Assembly (NCBI RefSeq): GCF_019049105.1
Contig: NZ_JAHQZR010000005.1
Span: 62,001-126,000 of the forward strand
Origin: Leucobacter chinensis
GTDB lineage: Bacteria; Actinomycetota; Actinomycetes; Actinomycetales; Microbacteriaceae
DNA length: 64,000 nucleotides
Direction of reading: 5' to 3'
Under the pieces are notes generated by a model, which did no database searches, had not been told where the DNA came from, and saw only the letters and a list, made by a program, of their open reading frames with translations. Position 1 is the first letter of the stretch. The number at the start of each line of letters is the position of its first letter. The position numbers and the translations under genes were made by a program. Positions 1 through 7,582 of the stretch are shown here, piece after piece.

Positions 1-1
1 G

Positions 2-220
2 CTCACGAACCCCGCCCAAACCTGGATTCTCGTCTCGGCCCTTGCCGCAACGGCCGGCCTGATCGGCTCGATCTTCGTGCCGCGCAGGCGCATGTGGGTC
101 AAGGCGATCCCGAATGCCTCTGGCGTCACCTTCGAGTACGCGGCCCTGGCCCGTGGCGATGACCCGACGCTTGAACGCGCGGTCGAAGACTTCAAGACGT
201 CGCACCGCGAAGAGCTCTAG
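2..220 (+). CDS. resB: ResB cytochrome c biogenesis protein, C-terminal end (partial)
   Basis: The last 72 codons of a gene that starts before the window. They contain one hydrophobic segment (about residues 7-23 of the visible part) followed by a basic VPRRRMWV stretch and a short soluble tail with GVTFEYAALARGDDPTLE. This tail is typical of ResB/Ccs1, which works with CcsB to deliver haem to apocytochromes c on the outer face of the membrane. CcsB is encoded at 6340-7224; in relatives the two genes normally adjoin, but here about 6.1 kb lies between them. A strong hairpin follows the stop. The family call rests on the C-terminal pattern and the linked ccsB. Confidence 0.82.
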   Translation, partial: LTNPAQTWILVSALAATAGLIGSIFVPRRRMWVKAIPNASGVTFEYAALARGDDPTLERAVEDFKTSHREEL

Positions 221-263
221 TCGAAACACCGGGCGGATCGCGCCGAGCGCTCAACCACGCACG

Positions 264-300
264 AAGGCCCCGGCGGCTCACCTGAGCCGGCCGGGGCCTT
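264..300. terminator. Convergent terminator hairpin between resB and the ABC importer
   Basis: Outer arms AAGGCCCCGG (264-273) and CCGGGGCCTT (291-300) are perfectly complementary, with inner arms GGCTCA (275-280) and TGAGCC (283-288). It sits between the ends of two converging genes and can serve both strands. The T-run is short (CTTTCG). Confidence 0.8.
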
Positions 301-315
301 TCGCGTGCGTGGGAG

Positions 316-1125
316 CTACTTCGCTGCCTGGTTCTCCTGCGCCTTCTGCGAGAAGTAGACCGGGATGAGCGAGAGCAGAATCATGATCGTCGCAACGACG
401 TTCACCTGGTTCGCCTCGTTCGGGCGGCCCATCTGGTTCATCATCCACAGCGGAATCGTGTCGACGCCGGGAGGCGCCGTGAAGATCGTCACGACGATCT
501 CGTCAAACGACAGCGCGAAGGCGAGCAGGCCGCCGGCGATGAACGCGGTGCGGAACTGTGGGAAGGTGACGAGCCGAAAGGTCTGCATGATGCCGCCGCC
601 GAGGTCCATTGACGCCTCTTCGAGGTTCGGGCTCATGCGGCGAAGCCGGGCAATGACGTTGTTGAACACCATGACGATGCAGAAGGTCGCGTGTGCGACG
701 ATGAGCCCGAAGAAGCCGATGTGAATGCCCATCGGCTCGAGCACCGAGTGGTAGGTGTTCGAGAGCGCGACACCCGTGACGATGCCGGGCAGGGTGATGG
801 GCAGAATGATGAGCAGGTTCACGACCTCGCGGCCAAAAAAGTTGTAGCGTTGCAGCGCAAACGAGGCGAGGGTGCCGAGTAGCAGGGCGATTGCGGTCGC
901 GGCGAGGGCGACGACCACCGAGTTCCACACGGCGGCGTGCACGGCTGGGTTGCCGAGGGCTGCCTCCCACCACGTGAGCGAGAACTCGGTCACGGGCCAC
1001 CCGGCAACGCGCTTCGCGTTGAACGAGTTCAGCACGACCATAACGAGCGGCGTGTAGACGAAGAGCATGACGATGGCGGCGATCGCGCCGAGCACGATCT
1101 TTGCGGTGCGGTTCAATCTCAACAT
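316..1125 (-). CDS. potC: ABC importer permease, spermidine/putrescine type (PotC-like)
   Basis: Second permease of a polyamine-type ABC importer, 269 residues. It has about six hydrophobic segments, starting at residues 10-32. The EAA loop that contacts the ATPase is visible as EEASMDLGGGIMQTFRLVTFPQ around residues 170-190. It is the last gene of a four-gene minus-strand operon (ATPase, binding protein, two permeases) and starts 9 bases after the upstream permease stop. The ATG at 1125 is preceded by AGGAG, which overlaps that stop codon. Polyamine specificity is inferred from PotC/YdcV-like sequence; putrescine, spermidine or another cationic amine are all possible. Confidence 0.85.
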   Translation of the reverse strand: MLRLNRTAKIVLGAIAAIVMLFVYTPLVMVVLNSFNAKRVAGWPVTEFSLTWWEAALGNPAVHAAVWNSVVVALAATAIALLLGTLASFALQRYNFFGREVVNLLIILPITLPGIVTGVALSNTYHSVLEPMGIHIGFFGLIVAHATFCIVMVFNNVIARLRRMSPNLEEASMDLGGGIMQTFRLVTFPQFRTAFIAGGLLAFALSFDEIVVTIFTAPPGVDTIPLWMMNQMGRPNEANQVNVVATIMILLSLIPVYFSQKAQENQAAK

Positions 1126-1134
1126 GGGAGGCTC

Positions 1135-2019
1135 CTAGAGGTTGTCGAGCGCGCCGGTGCGGCGAACGAGAAGCAGAAACACGAGCACGATCACGATGGG
1201 AACCACCGAGAACGCGGCCGCGACGGGCGGGTTCAGGTTGATGTTCGACGAGATGATTGAACCGATCATCTGGGTCGATCCGCCAACGAATCGAGCGGCG
1301 ATGAAATCGCCGAGGCTGAGCGAGAATGTCATGATCGAGCCGGCGATGACGGCCGGCTTCAAGATGGGAAACACGACCGAGGTGATCGTGCGCAGGCCCT
1401 TCGCGCCGAGGTCGCTCGCGGCGTCGTACAGGTTCGTGGGAATCTGCGATACCGCCGAGTAGATCGGGATGATCATGTACGGAAACCAGAGGTAGGTGAG
1501 CGTGATGATGACGGTCGTGATGCCGAAGCCTGGCCCACTGATGCCGAGCGGGTTGAGCAGCCAGTTAAAGAAGCCCTCCTCGGCGAAGGTGATGCGCATC
1601 GCGAGCACCTTGACGAGGTAGCCCGCCCAGAGCGGCAGCGTGACGGCGACCGCGAGAAAGGCGCGCAGCTTCGGGCCAGCGATCTTCGCCATAAAGACGG
1701 CGAGGGGCACGGCGAAGACGATGCAAATAGCGGTGACGGCGAGGGCGATGCCGAGCGTGCGCACCGCGGTCCAGAAGAACGCCGGAATCTTCACGAGGTT
1801 CACGAAGTTATCGAACGTGAAGCCGGGCGTGACCTTCGAGGTGAACGGGTCGGTGACCCAGAACGCGGTCACCAGCATGAGCGCGATCGAAAGAATATAG
1901 ACCCCCACGAGCCACAGCATCGGGGGCGTGATGAGCGCCGCGAGCCTGCCGCGCGGGCGCTTGTAGAGCGAAGAAGAAACCGGGTGTGCGGTGCGCTTCG
2001 TTGCGGTTTGTGTTGACAC
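1135..2019 (-). CDS. potB: ABC importer permease, spermidine/putrescine type (PotB-like)
   Basis: First permease of the importer, 294 residues. After a basic cytoplasmic N-terminus there is a membrane segment at about 28-52 (MLWLVGVYILSIALMLVTAF), further segments, and an EAA-type loop with AASDLGAKGLRTITSVVFP near residues 200-220. It would form the channel with the 316-1125 permease. A hairpin and a GGT simple repeat lie between this gene and the binding-protein gene upstream, so it may be expressed at a lower level than that gene. Confidence 0.85.
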   Translation of the reverse strand: MSTQTATKRTAHPVSSSLYKRPRGRLAALITPPMLWLVGVYILSIALMLVTAFWVTDPFTSKVTPGFTFDNFVNLVKIPAFFWTAVRTLGIALAVTAICIVFAVPLAVFMAKIAGPKLRAFLAVAVTLPLWAGYLVKVLAMRITFAEEGFFNWLLNPLGISGPGFGITTVIITLTYLWFPYMIIPIYSAVSQIPTNLYDAASDLGAKGLRTITSVVFPILKPAVIAGSIMTFSLSLGDFIAARFVGGSTQMIGSIISSNINLNPPVAAAFSVVPIVIVLVFLLLVRRTGALDNL

Positions 2020-2034
2020 TGCGAATCCTCAAAG

Positions 2035-2131
2035 GGTGGTGGTGGTGGTGGTGGATCGGGGCCCGCGGGGTGGCATCGAGCGCCGCCCCGCGAGCGTGGG
2101 TGCCGGGTGCCGCAAGATGGCGGCGCCCGGC
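2035..2131 (-). promoter_or_regulatory. Intra-operon hairpin and GGT simple repeat between potD and potB
   Basis: Just after the binding-protein stop (reading minus) there is a 12-bp stem: GCCGGGTGCCGC (2102-2113) opposite GCGGCGCCCGGC (2120-2131), one G-T pair. A (GGT)n tract at about 2035-2054 follows. There is no U-run, so an mRNA-stabilising or partial-termination element that raises binding-protein over permease expression is more likely than a full terminator. Confidence 0.55.
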
Positions 2132-2139
2132 GAGGGGGT

Positions 2140-3330
2140 TTAGCCCTTTACCGTGGTCCAGGCCTCGGTCCACTGCTGGAAGTTCGTGCACTGCACGTCG
2201 GTTCGGCCGTCGATGCACTGCTCGATCGGCGTGGTCCAGAACCAGACCTGCGAGTAGTACTCTTCGTCGGTTGCCTTGAAGGTCTCACAGTGTGCCTTGG
2301 CCTCGTCGTTCAGCTCGCAGAACGCCGCGTTGGCGGGCGCCATGCCGAAGTTCATCGCGATTGCACCGTTCACCTCGGCGCCACTCGTGTAGTCCATCCA
2401 CTGGTAGGCGCAGTTCGGGTTCTTCGACTGTGCGCTCAGCATCCAGGCGTCTGACCAGCCGGTCGAGCCCTCCTTGGGCAGCGTGCCCTCGAGGCGGTCA
2501 TCTTCGCTCAGCTTGCGCAGAACCTCCCACGAGGTGCCGACGACGGTGTTGCCGTTCGTGAACGAGGTGATCTGGGCGACGGGGTCGGCCCAGTACTCTG
2601 AGACGCGCTTGTTCTGGTCTTTGAGCAGGTCAACCGCGGCCTTCAGCTGGGTCTCGTCGAGTGCGTACGGGTTCGTGATGCCGAGGTCGGGCTGGGTGTG
2701 CATGAGGTAGATCGCGGCGTCGGCGATGTAGATGGGTGCGTCGTAGCCGATGATCTTGCCCGCGTAGGGTGAATCCTCTTCCCACACAACGCTCCAGCTG
2801 TCGGGGGTCTCGGTGACAACGTCGGTGTTGTACTGCAGAATGTTTGCGCCGCGACCGATGGGCACGCCGTACGACTTGCCGTTCAGGGTGTCGTAGACCT
2901 GGCCCTGCATTCCCTCGACGATGTCGTCGCCGAAGTTGGGAATGAGCTCCTGGTTGATGGGCTGCACGTCGCCGCCAACGATGAGGCGCAGTGACGCGTC
3001 GCCCGAGGCCGAGACGAGGTCGTATTCTCCGGTGCGCATGAGCGTCACCATCTCGTCAGAGGTTCCTGCGACGCGGCGGTTGACGGTGCAGCCGGTCTGC
3101 TCCTCGAAGGGCTTGACCCAGCCATCTTCAACGAAGCCCGACCACGCGACGATGTTGACCTCGCCCTCGTTCTCGCCGAGCTCTTCCATCATGGGTACGT
3201 CTGGCACGTCGATCTTGAGTTCGCCCGAGCCAGCGTCGCCCGAGCCCGCGTCGTCTGACGAACAACCGGTGATCGCGAGACCCGCAGCGGCGAGCATCGC
3301 CGCTGGGATCATCAATTTCTTCTTCAACAT
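2140..3330 (-). CDS. potD: ABC importer substrate-binding lipoprotein (PotD-like)
   Basis: Extracytoplasmic solute-binding protein, 396 residues. It has a lipoprotein signal (basic MLKKK, hydrophobic core, lipobox ITGC with Cys at about 23) and then an acidic, glycine- and serine-rich linker. The mature part has bacterial extracellular solute-binding features: EVNIVAWSGFVEDGWVKPFEEQTGCTVN near 60-85 and YGVPIGRGANILQYNTD near 150-170. It would hand a cationic amine to the two permeases encoded downstream. AAAGGAG precedes the ATG. Polyamine specificity is inferred from family resemblance. Confidence 0.85.
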   Translation of the reverse strand: MLKKKLMIPAAMLAAAGLAITGCSSDDAGSGDAGSGELKIDVPDVPMMEELGENEGEVNIVAWSGFVEDGWVKPFEEQTGCTVNRRVAGTSDEMVTLMRTGEYDLVSASGDASLRLIVGGDVQPINQELIPNFGDDIVEGMQGQVYDTLNGKSYGVPIGRGANILQYNTDVVTETPDSWSVVWEEDSPYAGKIIGYDAPIYIADAAIYLMHTQPDLGITNPYALDETQLKAAVDLLKDQNKRVSEYWADPVAQITSFTNGNTVVGTSWEVLRKLSEDDRLEGTLPKEGSTGWSDAWMLSAQSKNPNCAYQWMDYTSGAEVNGAIAMNFGMAPANAAFCELNDEAKAHCETFKATDEEYYSQVWFWTTPIEQCIDGRTDVQCTNFQQWTEAWTTVKG

Positions 3331-3391
3331 CAGTGTGACTCCTTTGTGTGTTCGATGTGATGTGGTGTGGTGCTTGAGGGTTTGGTCTGCG

Positions 3392-4444
3392 TTAGGCGCC
3401 GGGAATCGCGGTTGCGTGTGCCCGGTCGAACACCGCGGTCACGCGGTCGCCGCGTCGAATACTCGGGTCGAGCCGCGGCGCGTGTGCGTTCTGGTGCTCA
3501 GAGATGAGGCGCACGCCGGCCTCGGTGTCAATGAGGTACCTCGTTTGCGGGCCTGCGTAGACGGTTTCGGCGATGACGCCTTGAAGGGCGACGGTGCCTG
3601 CCTCGCCCGTGAAGGTCGCGTCGCGCACGCCGACTCGCTCTGGCCTGATGCTGTGCTGGCTGGCCGAGTCGAAGAGCTGCTGCGAGAGCTCGCTCGAGAT
3701 GAGGTTTGTGACGCCGAGAAACTTTGCGACGAACTCGGTTTGCGGAAACTCGTAGACCTCACGGGGGCTGCCGACCTGTTCGATTTTGCCGTCGTTGTAC
3801 ACCGCGATGCGGTCAGAGAGCGTGAGCGCCTCTTCCTGGTCGTGGGTGACGAAGATGAAGGTGATGCCGGCCTCGCGCTGAATCTGCTTGAGCTCGATCT
3901 GCATTTGCTCGCGCAGTTGCTTGTCGAGCGCGCCGAGCGGCTCATCGAGCAGTAGCACCTTGGGGCGCAGAATGAGGGCGCGGGCGAGCGCGATGCGCTG
4001 ACGCTGACCACCCGAGAGCTGCGATGGCAGCCGGTCTGCGAGGTGGTCGAGCTGCACCTGGCGGAGCGCTTCGCGTGACCGCTCGTACTTCTCGGCCTTG
4101 CTCATCTTGCGCACCGTGAGCCCGTAGGCCACGTTCTCGAGCACGTTCATGTGCGGAAACAGCGCGTAGTCCTGAAAGACGGTGTTGACCTCGCGGTCGA
4201 AGGGCGCCTCGTGGGTGATGTCGGTTCCCTCGAGGTGGATCGTGCCCTCGGTGGGGGCCTCAAAGCCGGCAATCATGCGCAGCACCGTGGTCTTTCCCGA
4301 GCCCGAGGGGCCGAGCATCGAGAAGAACTCGCCTCGCTCGATCTCGATATCTAGGTCTTTGACCGCGGTGAAGTCGCCGAAGCGCTTCGTGATGCCGCGC
4401 AGTGAAACTGCCGCGGTGCCTGAGGCGGGGGTGTCGGTGCTCAT
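3392..4444 (-). CDS. potA: ABC importer ATP-binding protein (PotA-like)
   Basis: ATPase of the importer, 350 residues. Walker A GPSGSGKTT is at 45-53, the signature LSGGQRQR near 145, Walker B VLLLDEP near 165, the switch histidine in VTHDQEEA, and a C-terminal TOBE-like region that starts around residue 280. It is the first gene of the operon, so the operon promoter lies in 4445-4630, shared with the divergent GntR gene. GAGGAG stands before the ATG. The ATPase, binding protein, permease, permease order is a common Pot arrangement. Confidence 0.88.
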   Translation of the reverse strand: MSTDTPASGTAAVSLRGITKRFGDFTAVKDLDIEIERGEFFSMLGPSGSGKTTVLRMIAGFEAPTEGTIHLEGTDITHEAPFDREVNTVFQDYALFPHMNVLENVAYGLTVRKMSKAEKYERSREALRQVQLDHLADRLPSQLSGGQRQRIALARALILRPKVLLLDEPLGALDKQLREQMQIELKQIQREAGITFIFVTHDQEEALTLSDRIAVYNDGKIEQVGSPREVYEFPQTEFVAKFLGVTNLISSELSQQLFDSASQHSIRPERVGVRDATFTGEAGTVALQGVIAETVYAGPQTRYLIDTEAGVRLISEHQNAHAPRLDPSIRRGDRVTAVFDRAHATAIPGA

Positions 4445-4488
4445 GACGTGTTCTCCTCAACGTCGGTGTCGATGGGTTGAAAAGACAT

Positions 4489-4510
4489 TAACATATGGTT
4501 TTAGATGTTA
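4489..4510. promoter_or_regulatory. Candidate GntR operator in the pot/GntR divergent promoter region
   Basis: Inverted repeat TAACAT-N10-ATGTTA in an AT-rich patch of the 190-bp divergent spacer, close to the start of the transporter operon. GntR-family proteins usually bind such repeats beside their own gene. The assignment is positional. Confidence 0.4.
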
Positions 4511-4635
4511 GAAATTCCTGGGCGTGAAATTGATTACGATTTGGTTACGCGACGCGAGGAAATTGCGGGCAGGAATTCAGGAAGATCGGGCAAACAACTC
4601 GATACACTCGCCAGGAAAGGCTAGGAGGTCTCAAC

Positions 4636-5439
4636 GTGTCGCAACCCGAACCGCGGTCGAGCAGGCTTCAGGTTGCCGCGCTCACGCCGATCGGCGACGC
4701 GGGGCGCGCAGAGATGATCGTCGACCGCCTGACCGGATCGATCGTTGCCGGCGCCTTTGCCTTCGGCGAGCGATTGCCGAGCGAATCAGAACTCGCCAGA
4801 TTGCTCGGTGTTTCAGTCGTGACGGTGCGTGAAGCGCTCACCACGCTTCGTTCTGCCGGCCTCATCGAGACCAGGCGCGGCAGGGTAGGGGGCAGCTTCG
4901 TCTCGCTCACCCGCGACGATGCTGAACTCATGAGTGCTCGCGCTCTCGTCGAGATGCCGCGCGTCACGGTTGCCGACCTCGGGCTGCACTACGAAATGAG
5001 CTCGGCCTCCTGCGCCGAGCTCGCGTGCCAACGCGCAACCGACTTTGAACTCGACGTGATGAGTGAGATTCTCGCAACCATTCCAGCCCTCACCCGAGAC
5101 GCCTGGCGCGCCAAGGTCACCGACATTCAACTCGAACTTGCGAGCCTCAGCCAGTCGGTGCGCCTCACCGATGAGCACGTACGCATCCAGAGTCAGTACA
5201 CGCCGCTCCTCGCGCTGCAAGACGCCGACCCCGAGGCGCGCGAGCACACCGAACGGCAGCTCGCCCAGCAGATTGAGGCGATCCGCGACGAAGATATTGG
5301 CCGCGCACGCACCGTGGTGCGCGAGGGCATTCGCCGTTCAACGCACTGGCTTATCGCGTTTCGGCAGCGTCTAGTTGCACATTCGAACGATGAAGACATA
5401 CGGTATGAACTACAGAATCGAGGGGGTTCTGTAGCGTAA
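4636..5439 (+). CDS. GntR-family transcriptional regulator (FadR/FCD type)
   Basis: Regulator of 267 residues. The N-terminal winged helix-turn-helix (about 22-95) contains the GntR hallmark FAFGERLPSESELARLLGVSVVTVREALTTLRSAGLIETRRGRVGG (given only to locate it: key residues are the LPSESELA and VREAL blocks). A mostly helical ligand-binding region of FCD type fills the rest. The GTG start at 4636 has AGGAGG at 4623-4628. It is divergent from the amine importer and 17 bases upstream of a Cache-domain gene, so it probably controls one or both in response to the imported compound (inference). Confidence 0.85.
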   Translation: MSQPEPRSSRLQVAALTPIGDAGRAEMIVDRLTGSIVAGAFAFGERLPSESELARLLGVSVVTVREALTTLRSAGLIETRRGRVGGSFVSLTRDDAELMSARALVEMPRVTVADLGLHYEMSSASCAELACQRATDFELDVMSEILATIPALTRDAWRAKVTDIQLELASLSQSVRLTDEHVRIQSQYTPLLALQDADPEAREHTERQLAQQIEAIRDEDIGRARTVVREGIRRSTHWLIAFRQRLVAHSNDEDIRYELQNRGGSVA

Positions 5440-5456
5440 GAAAGCGAGAAGGCGTC

Positions 5457-6182
5457 GTGGAACAACGGGTGTTTCAGCAAGAAGCCGAACGGGGGCTCGC
5501 ACTGGTCGAGGGATTCTTCGACGAAGTGTTCGCAATACTGCGTGACTGGGCGCGGGACGTCGAGACCGACCTCGCGAAGCAGCTCGCCGCAGGGCCGCTG
5601 AGCGATGGCCAGCTCGTCGCGCTCGTCGAAGAACGCTCGAAGGCGATTCTTGGTCAGACTCAGGTGCCGATATACGGCGCTGGCTTCTGCGCGGCCGAGA
5701 CCGTGCTGCCGCAGGGCAACCCCCTCGCGTGGTGGCAAGGCCCCGATAAGCAACCGCTCGCGTCATCGACCTTCGGTGTGGGCCCGGGCGCCGTCGACCT
5801 TCGCCGCCTCGAGTGGTACCGCACCCCAGAGATGACGGGCCGAGCCGTGGTCGCGGGCCCCTTCGTCGACTACCTCTGCTCGAACCAGGTAACCCTCACC
5901 TCGGCGATTCCCGTATCGGTCGACGGCGCATTTGCCGGTGTGCTGTGCGTCGACGTGCTCGTGAGCACCCTCGAAGAGTCGTTCTTGCCGAAGCTGCAGT
6001 CGAACAACCGGGTCACGGTCATGAATGCCAACCGCCGCGTCGTCATCTCGACCGACGTTGCCGTCTTCACGGGCGATCGTCTCGCCCTCGACCGCGTCGA
6101 ACACCCCGCGGCGGGCTTCGCCTCGGCGGCAGAGCACCCCTTCACGGTGCTCTCGGAGCCCGCGCTCGCGGTGGCGGTGTAG
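5457..6182 (+). CDS. Stand-alone Cache-domain protein, probable small-molecule sensor
   Basis: Protein of 241 residues with no signal peptide, membrane segment or output domain. The sequence resembles the PDC/Cache sensor fold: a long N-terminal helix (about 1-55), then LEWYRTPEMTGR near 120 and GPFVDYLCSNQVTLTSAIPV near 135-155, then GVLCVDV near 165. Cache modules normally sit outside the cell on chemoreceptors and kinases; a cytoplasmic stand-alone copy beside a GntR regulator and an amine importer suggests an intracellular ligand sensor or a co-effector of the regulator (inference). GTG start, 17 bases after the GntR stop. Confidence 0.7.
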   Translation: MEQRVFQQEAERGLALVEGFFDEVFAILRDWARDVETDLAKQLAAGPLSDGQLVALVEERSKAILGQTQVPIYGAGFCAAETVLPQGNPLAWWQGPDKQPLASSTFGVGPGAVDLRRLEWYRTPEMTGRAVVAGPFVDYLCSNQVTLTSAIPVSVDGAFAGVLCVDVLVSTLEESFLPKLQSNNRVTVMNANRRVVISTDVAVFTGDRLALDRVEHPAAGFASAAEHPFTVLSEPALAVAV

Positions 6183-6187
6183 CGGGC

Positions 6188-6278
6188 GTTGATCCTCACG
6201 CTGTAGGGGCCATTGACCCTCGCGCTGTAGGGGCCGTTGACCCTCGTGCTGTAGGGGCTGTCGACCCTCGCGCTGTAG
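6188..6278. repeat. 24-bp tandem repeat, 3.8 copies, upstream of ccsB
   Basis: Four units starting at 6188, 6212, 6236 and 6260 (the last 19 bp long) share the core GACCCTCGCGCTGTAGGGGC with a few substitutions. The array begins a few bases after the Cache-gene stop and ends about 60 bp before ccsB, at the right boundary of the transporter module. Confidence 0.85.
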
Positions 6279-6339
6279 CACCAATGCTGGCCCGAATTCA
6301 CAGGTGTAATCGAGTAACCGACCGGTAAACTCGGCAACC

Positions 6340-7224
6340 GTGGAGACTCTTGAGCACTATTCAGGCATGGCGCTGTACTCGGCGGTTATCGTTTACTCGC
6401 TCGCATTCATTTTTTATGCGATCGACCTCGCTAACCGGAGTGATGAGCAACGCGACGCCACGAAGAGCTCACGCAGCGTAAAGATCGGTTTTTCGCTTAC
6501 GGTTCTCGGCTTCCTTCTGCACGCAACGGCAACGGTGCTGCGCGGCATCGCCGCTGAGCGGGTGCCCTGGGCCAACATGTACGAGTTTGCCCTCACCGCG
6601 ACGCTCGCCGGAATCTTCATCTTTATCATCGTGCAGTTCTTCGTCGATCTGCGCTTCCTCGGAACCCTCATGACGGGCATCGCGGTGCTCTTCCTCATGG
6701 TCGCCAAGGTCAACTACTTTGTGCCGGTCGTGCCGCTGCAAGACGCGCTGAATTCGTACTGGCTTGTGATCCACATTCTTGTCGCCGTGCTTGCCGTCGG
6801 CCTCTACACGCTCGCCTTCGGTCTCGCGATTCTGCAGCTTATGCAGTCCCGCCGCGAACGCCTCAAGAAGGAATCGGGCGCCGAAGTCATGAAGATGCTG
6901 CGCGGCTTCCCGACGTCAGAACGCCTTGAGAACCTCTCGTACCGTATGACGGTCATTGGCTTCGTCTTCTGGACCTTCACGCTGATCGCCGGCTCGATCT
7001 GGGCCGAGGCCTCGTGGGGCCGCTACTGGGGTTGGGACACGAAAGAGGTTTGGACCTTTGTCATCTGGGTGCTCTACGCCGGTTACATTCACGCCCGTGC
7101 GACCCGCGGCTGGCGCGGTAACCCTTCAGGCTGGTTGAACATCGTGGGCTTCACCGCCGTGATCTTCAACTTCACGATCGTGAACCAGTTCTTCCCGGGC
7201 CTGCACTCGTACTCGGGGCTGTAA
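6340..7224 (+). CDS. ccsB: Cytochrome c biogenesis protein CcsB (ResC/CcsA family)
   Basis: Polytopic membrane protein of 294 residues with about eight hydrophobic segments. It carries the tryptophan-rich haem-handling WWD-type motif, here WAEASWGRYWGWDTKEVWTF at about 222-241, and C-terminal HSYSGL. With ResB it exports haem and attaches it to apocytochromes c. The GTG start follows a TAAACT box (6326-6331) by 8 nt with no ribosome-binding site, which suggests a leaderless transcript. Its usual partner resB ends at 220, so the pair is split here by a transporter module and ccsB has its own promoter. Confidence 0.9.
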   Translation: METLEHYSGMALYSAVIVYSLAFIFYAIDLANRSDEQRDATKSSRSVKIGFSLTVLGFLLHATATVLRGIAAERVPWANMYEFALTATLAGIFIFIIVQFFVDLRFLGTLMTGIAVLFLMVAKVNYFVPVVPLQDALNSYWLVIHILVAVLAVGLYTLAFGLAILQLMQSRRERLKKESGAEVMKMLRGFPTSERLENLSYRMTVIGFVFWTFTLIAGSIWAEASWGRYWGWDTKEVWTFVIWVLYAGYIHARATRGWRGNPSGWLNIVGFTAVIFNFTIVNQFFPGLHSYSGL

Positions 7225-7582
7225 GCCGCGCGTTGTGCGCCTGCTGCCTGCTGCCCGGTGCCTGCTGCCCGCTGCCCGGTACCCGCTGCTGTTGCGGTGG
7301 GGCGCTCGCTCGCTGGCTGATTGGCGGTTGGCTGTGTCGCTTCCGGCTTGATTACTGCTCTAGAGCGTCACTTTTGGAGCTGAGGCGGGTGCCGCGCACA
7401 TCTTTCGGCTCCCTGGCGTTACCGCGAGGCCGTTTCCCGGCTTTCATAGCGTCTACTTGACGAAAAGCAGGGTTATTTCGCGAAAACACCCTGCTTTTCG
7501 TCAAGTAAACGGAAAATCGGCGTGCAGGATCACCCCGGGGCGCGCAGGCGAGCGGGTGGGCGAGCGCGAGGGCGGGCGGCCC
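7225..7582. other. Intergenic spacer with repeats between ccsB and manC
   Basis: No gene with credible coding features. It contains two copies of a 21-bp CTGCTGCC-rich unit (7239-7259 and 7260-7280, one mismatch), an unremarkable stretch to about 7450, and one 54-bp palindrome (7454-7507). The flanking genes converge, so the spacer should hold terminators for both; the palindrome is the only strong hairpin seen. Confidence 0.7.
7454..7507. repeat. 54-bp palindromic repeat, copy 1
   Basis: Arms 7454-7473 (TACTTGACGAAAAGCAGGGT) and 7488-7507 are perfectly complementary over 20 bp. The 14-nt centre contains the self-complementary TTTCGCGAAA, so almost the whole unit is palindromic. Same length and design as copies at 31287, 31402, 47005 and 47337. 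Confidence 0.95.
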
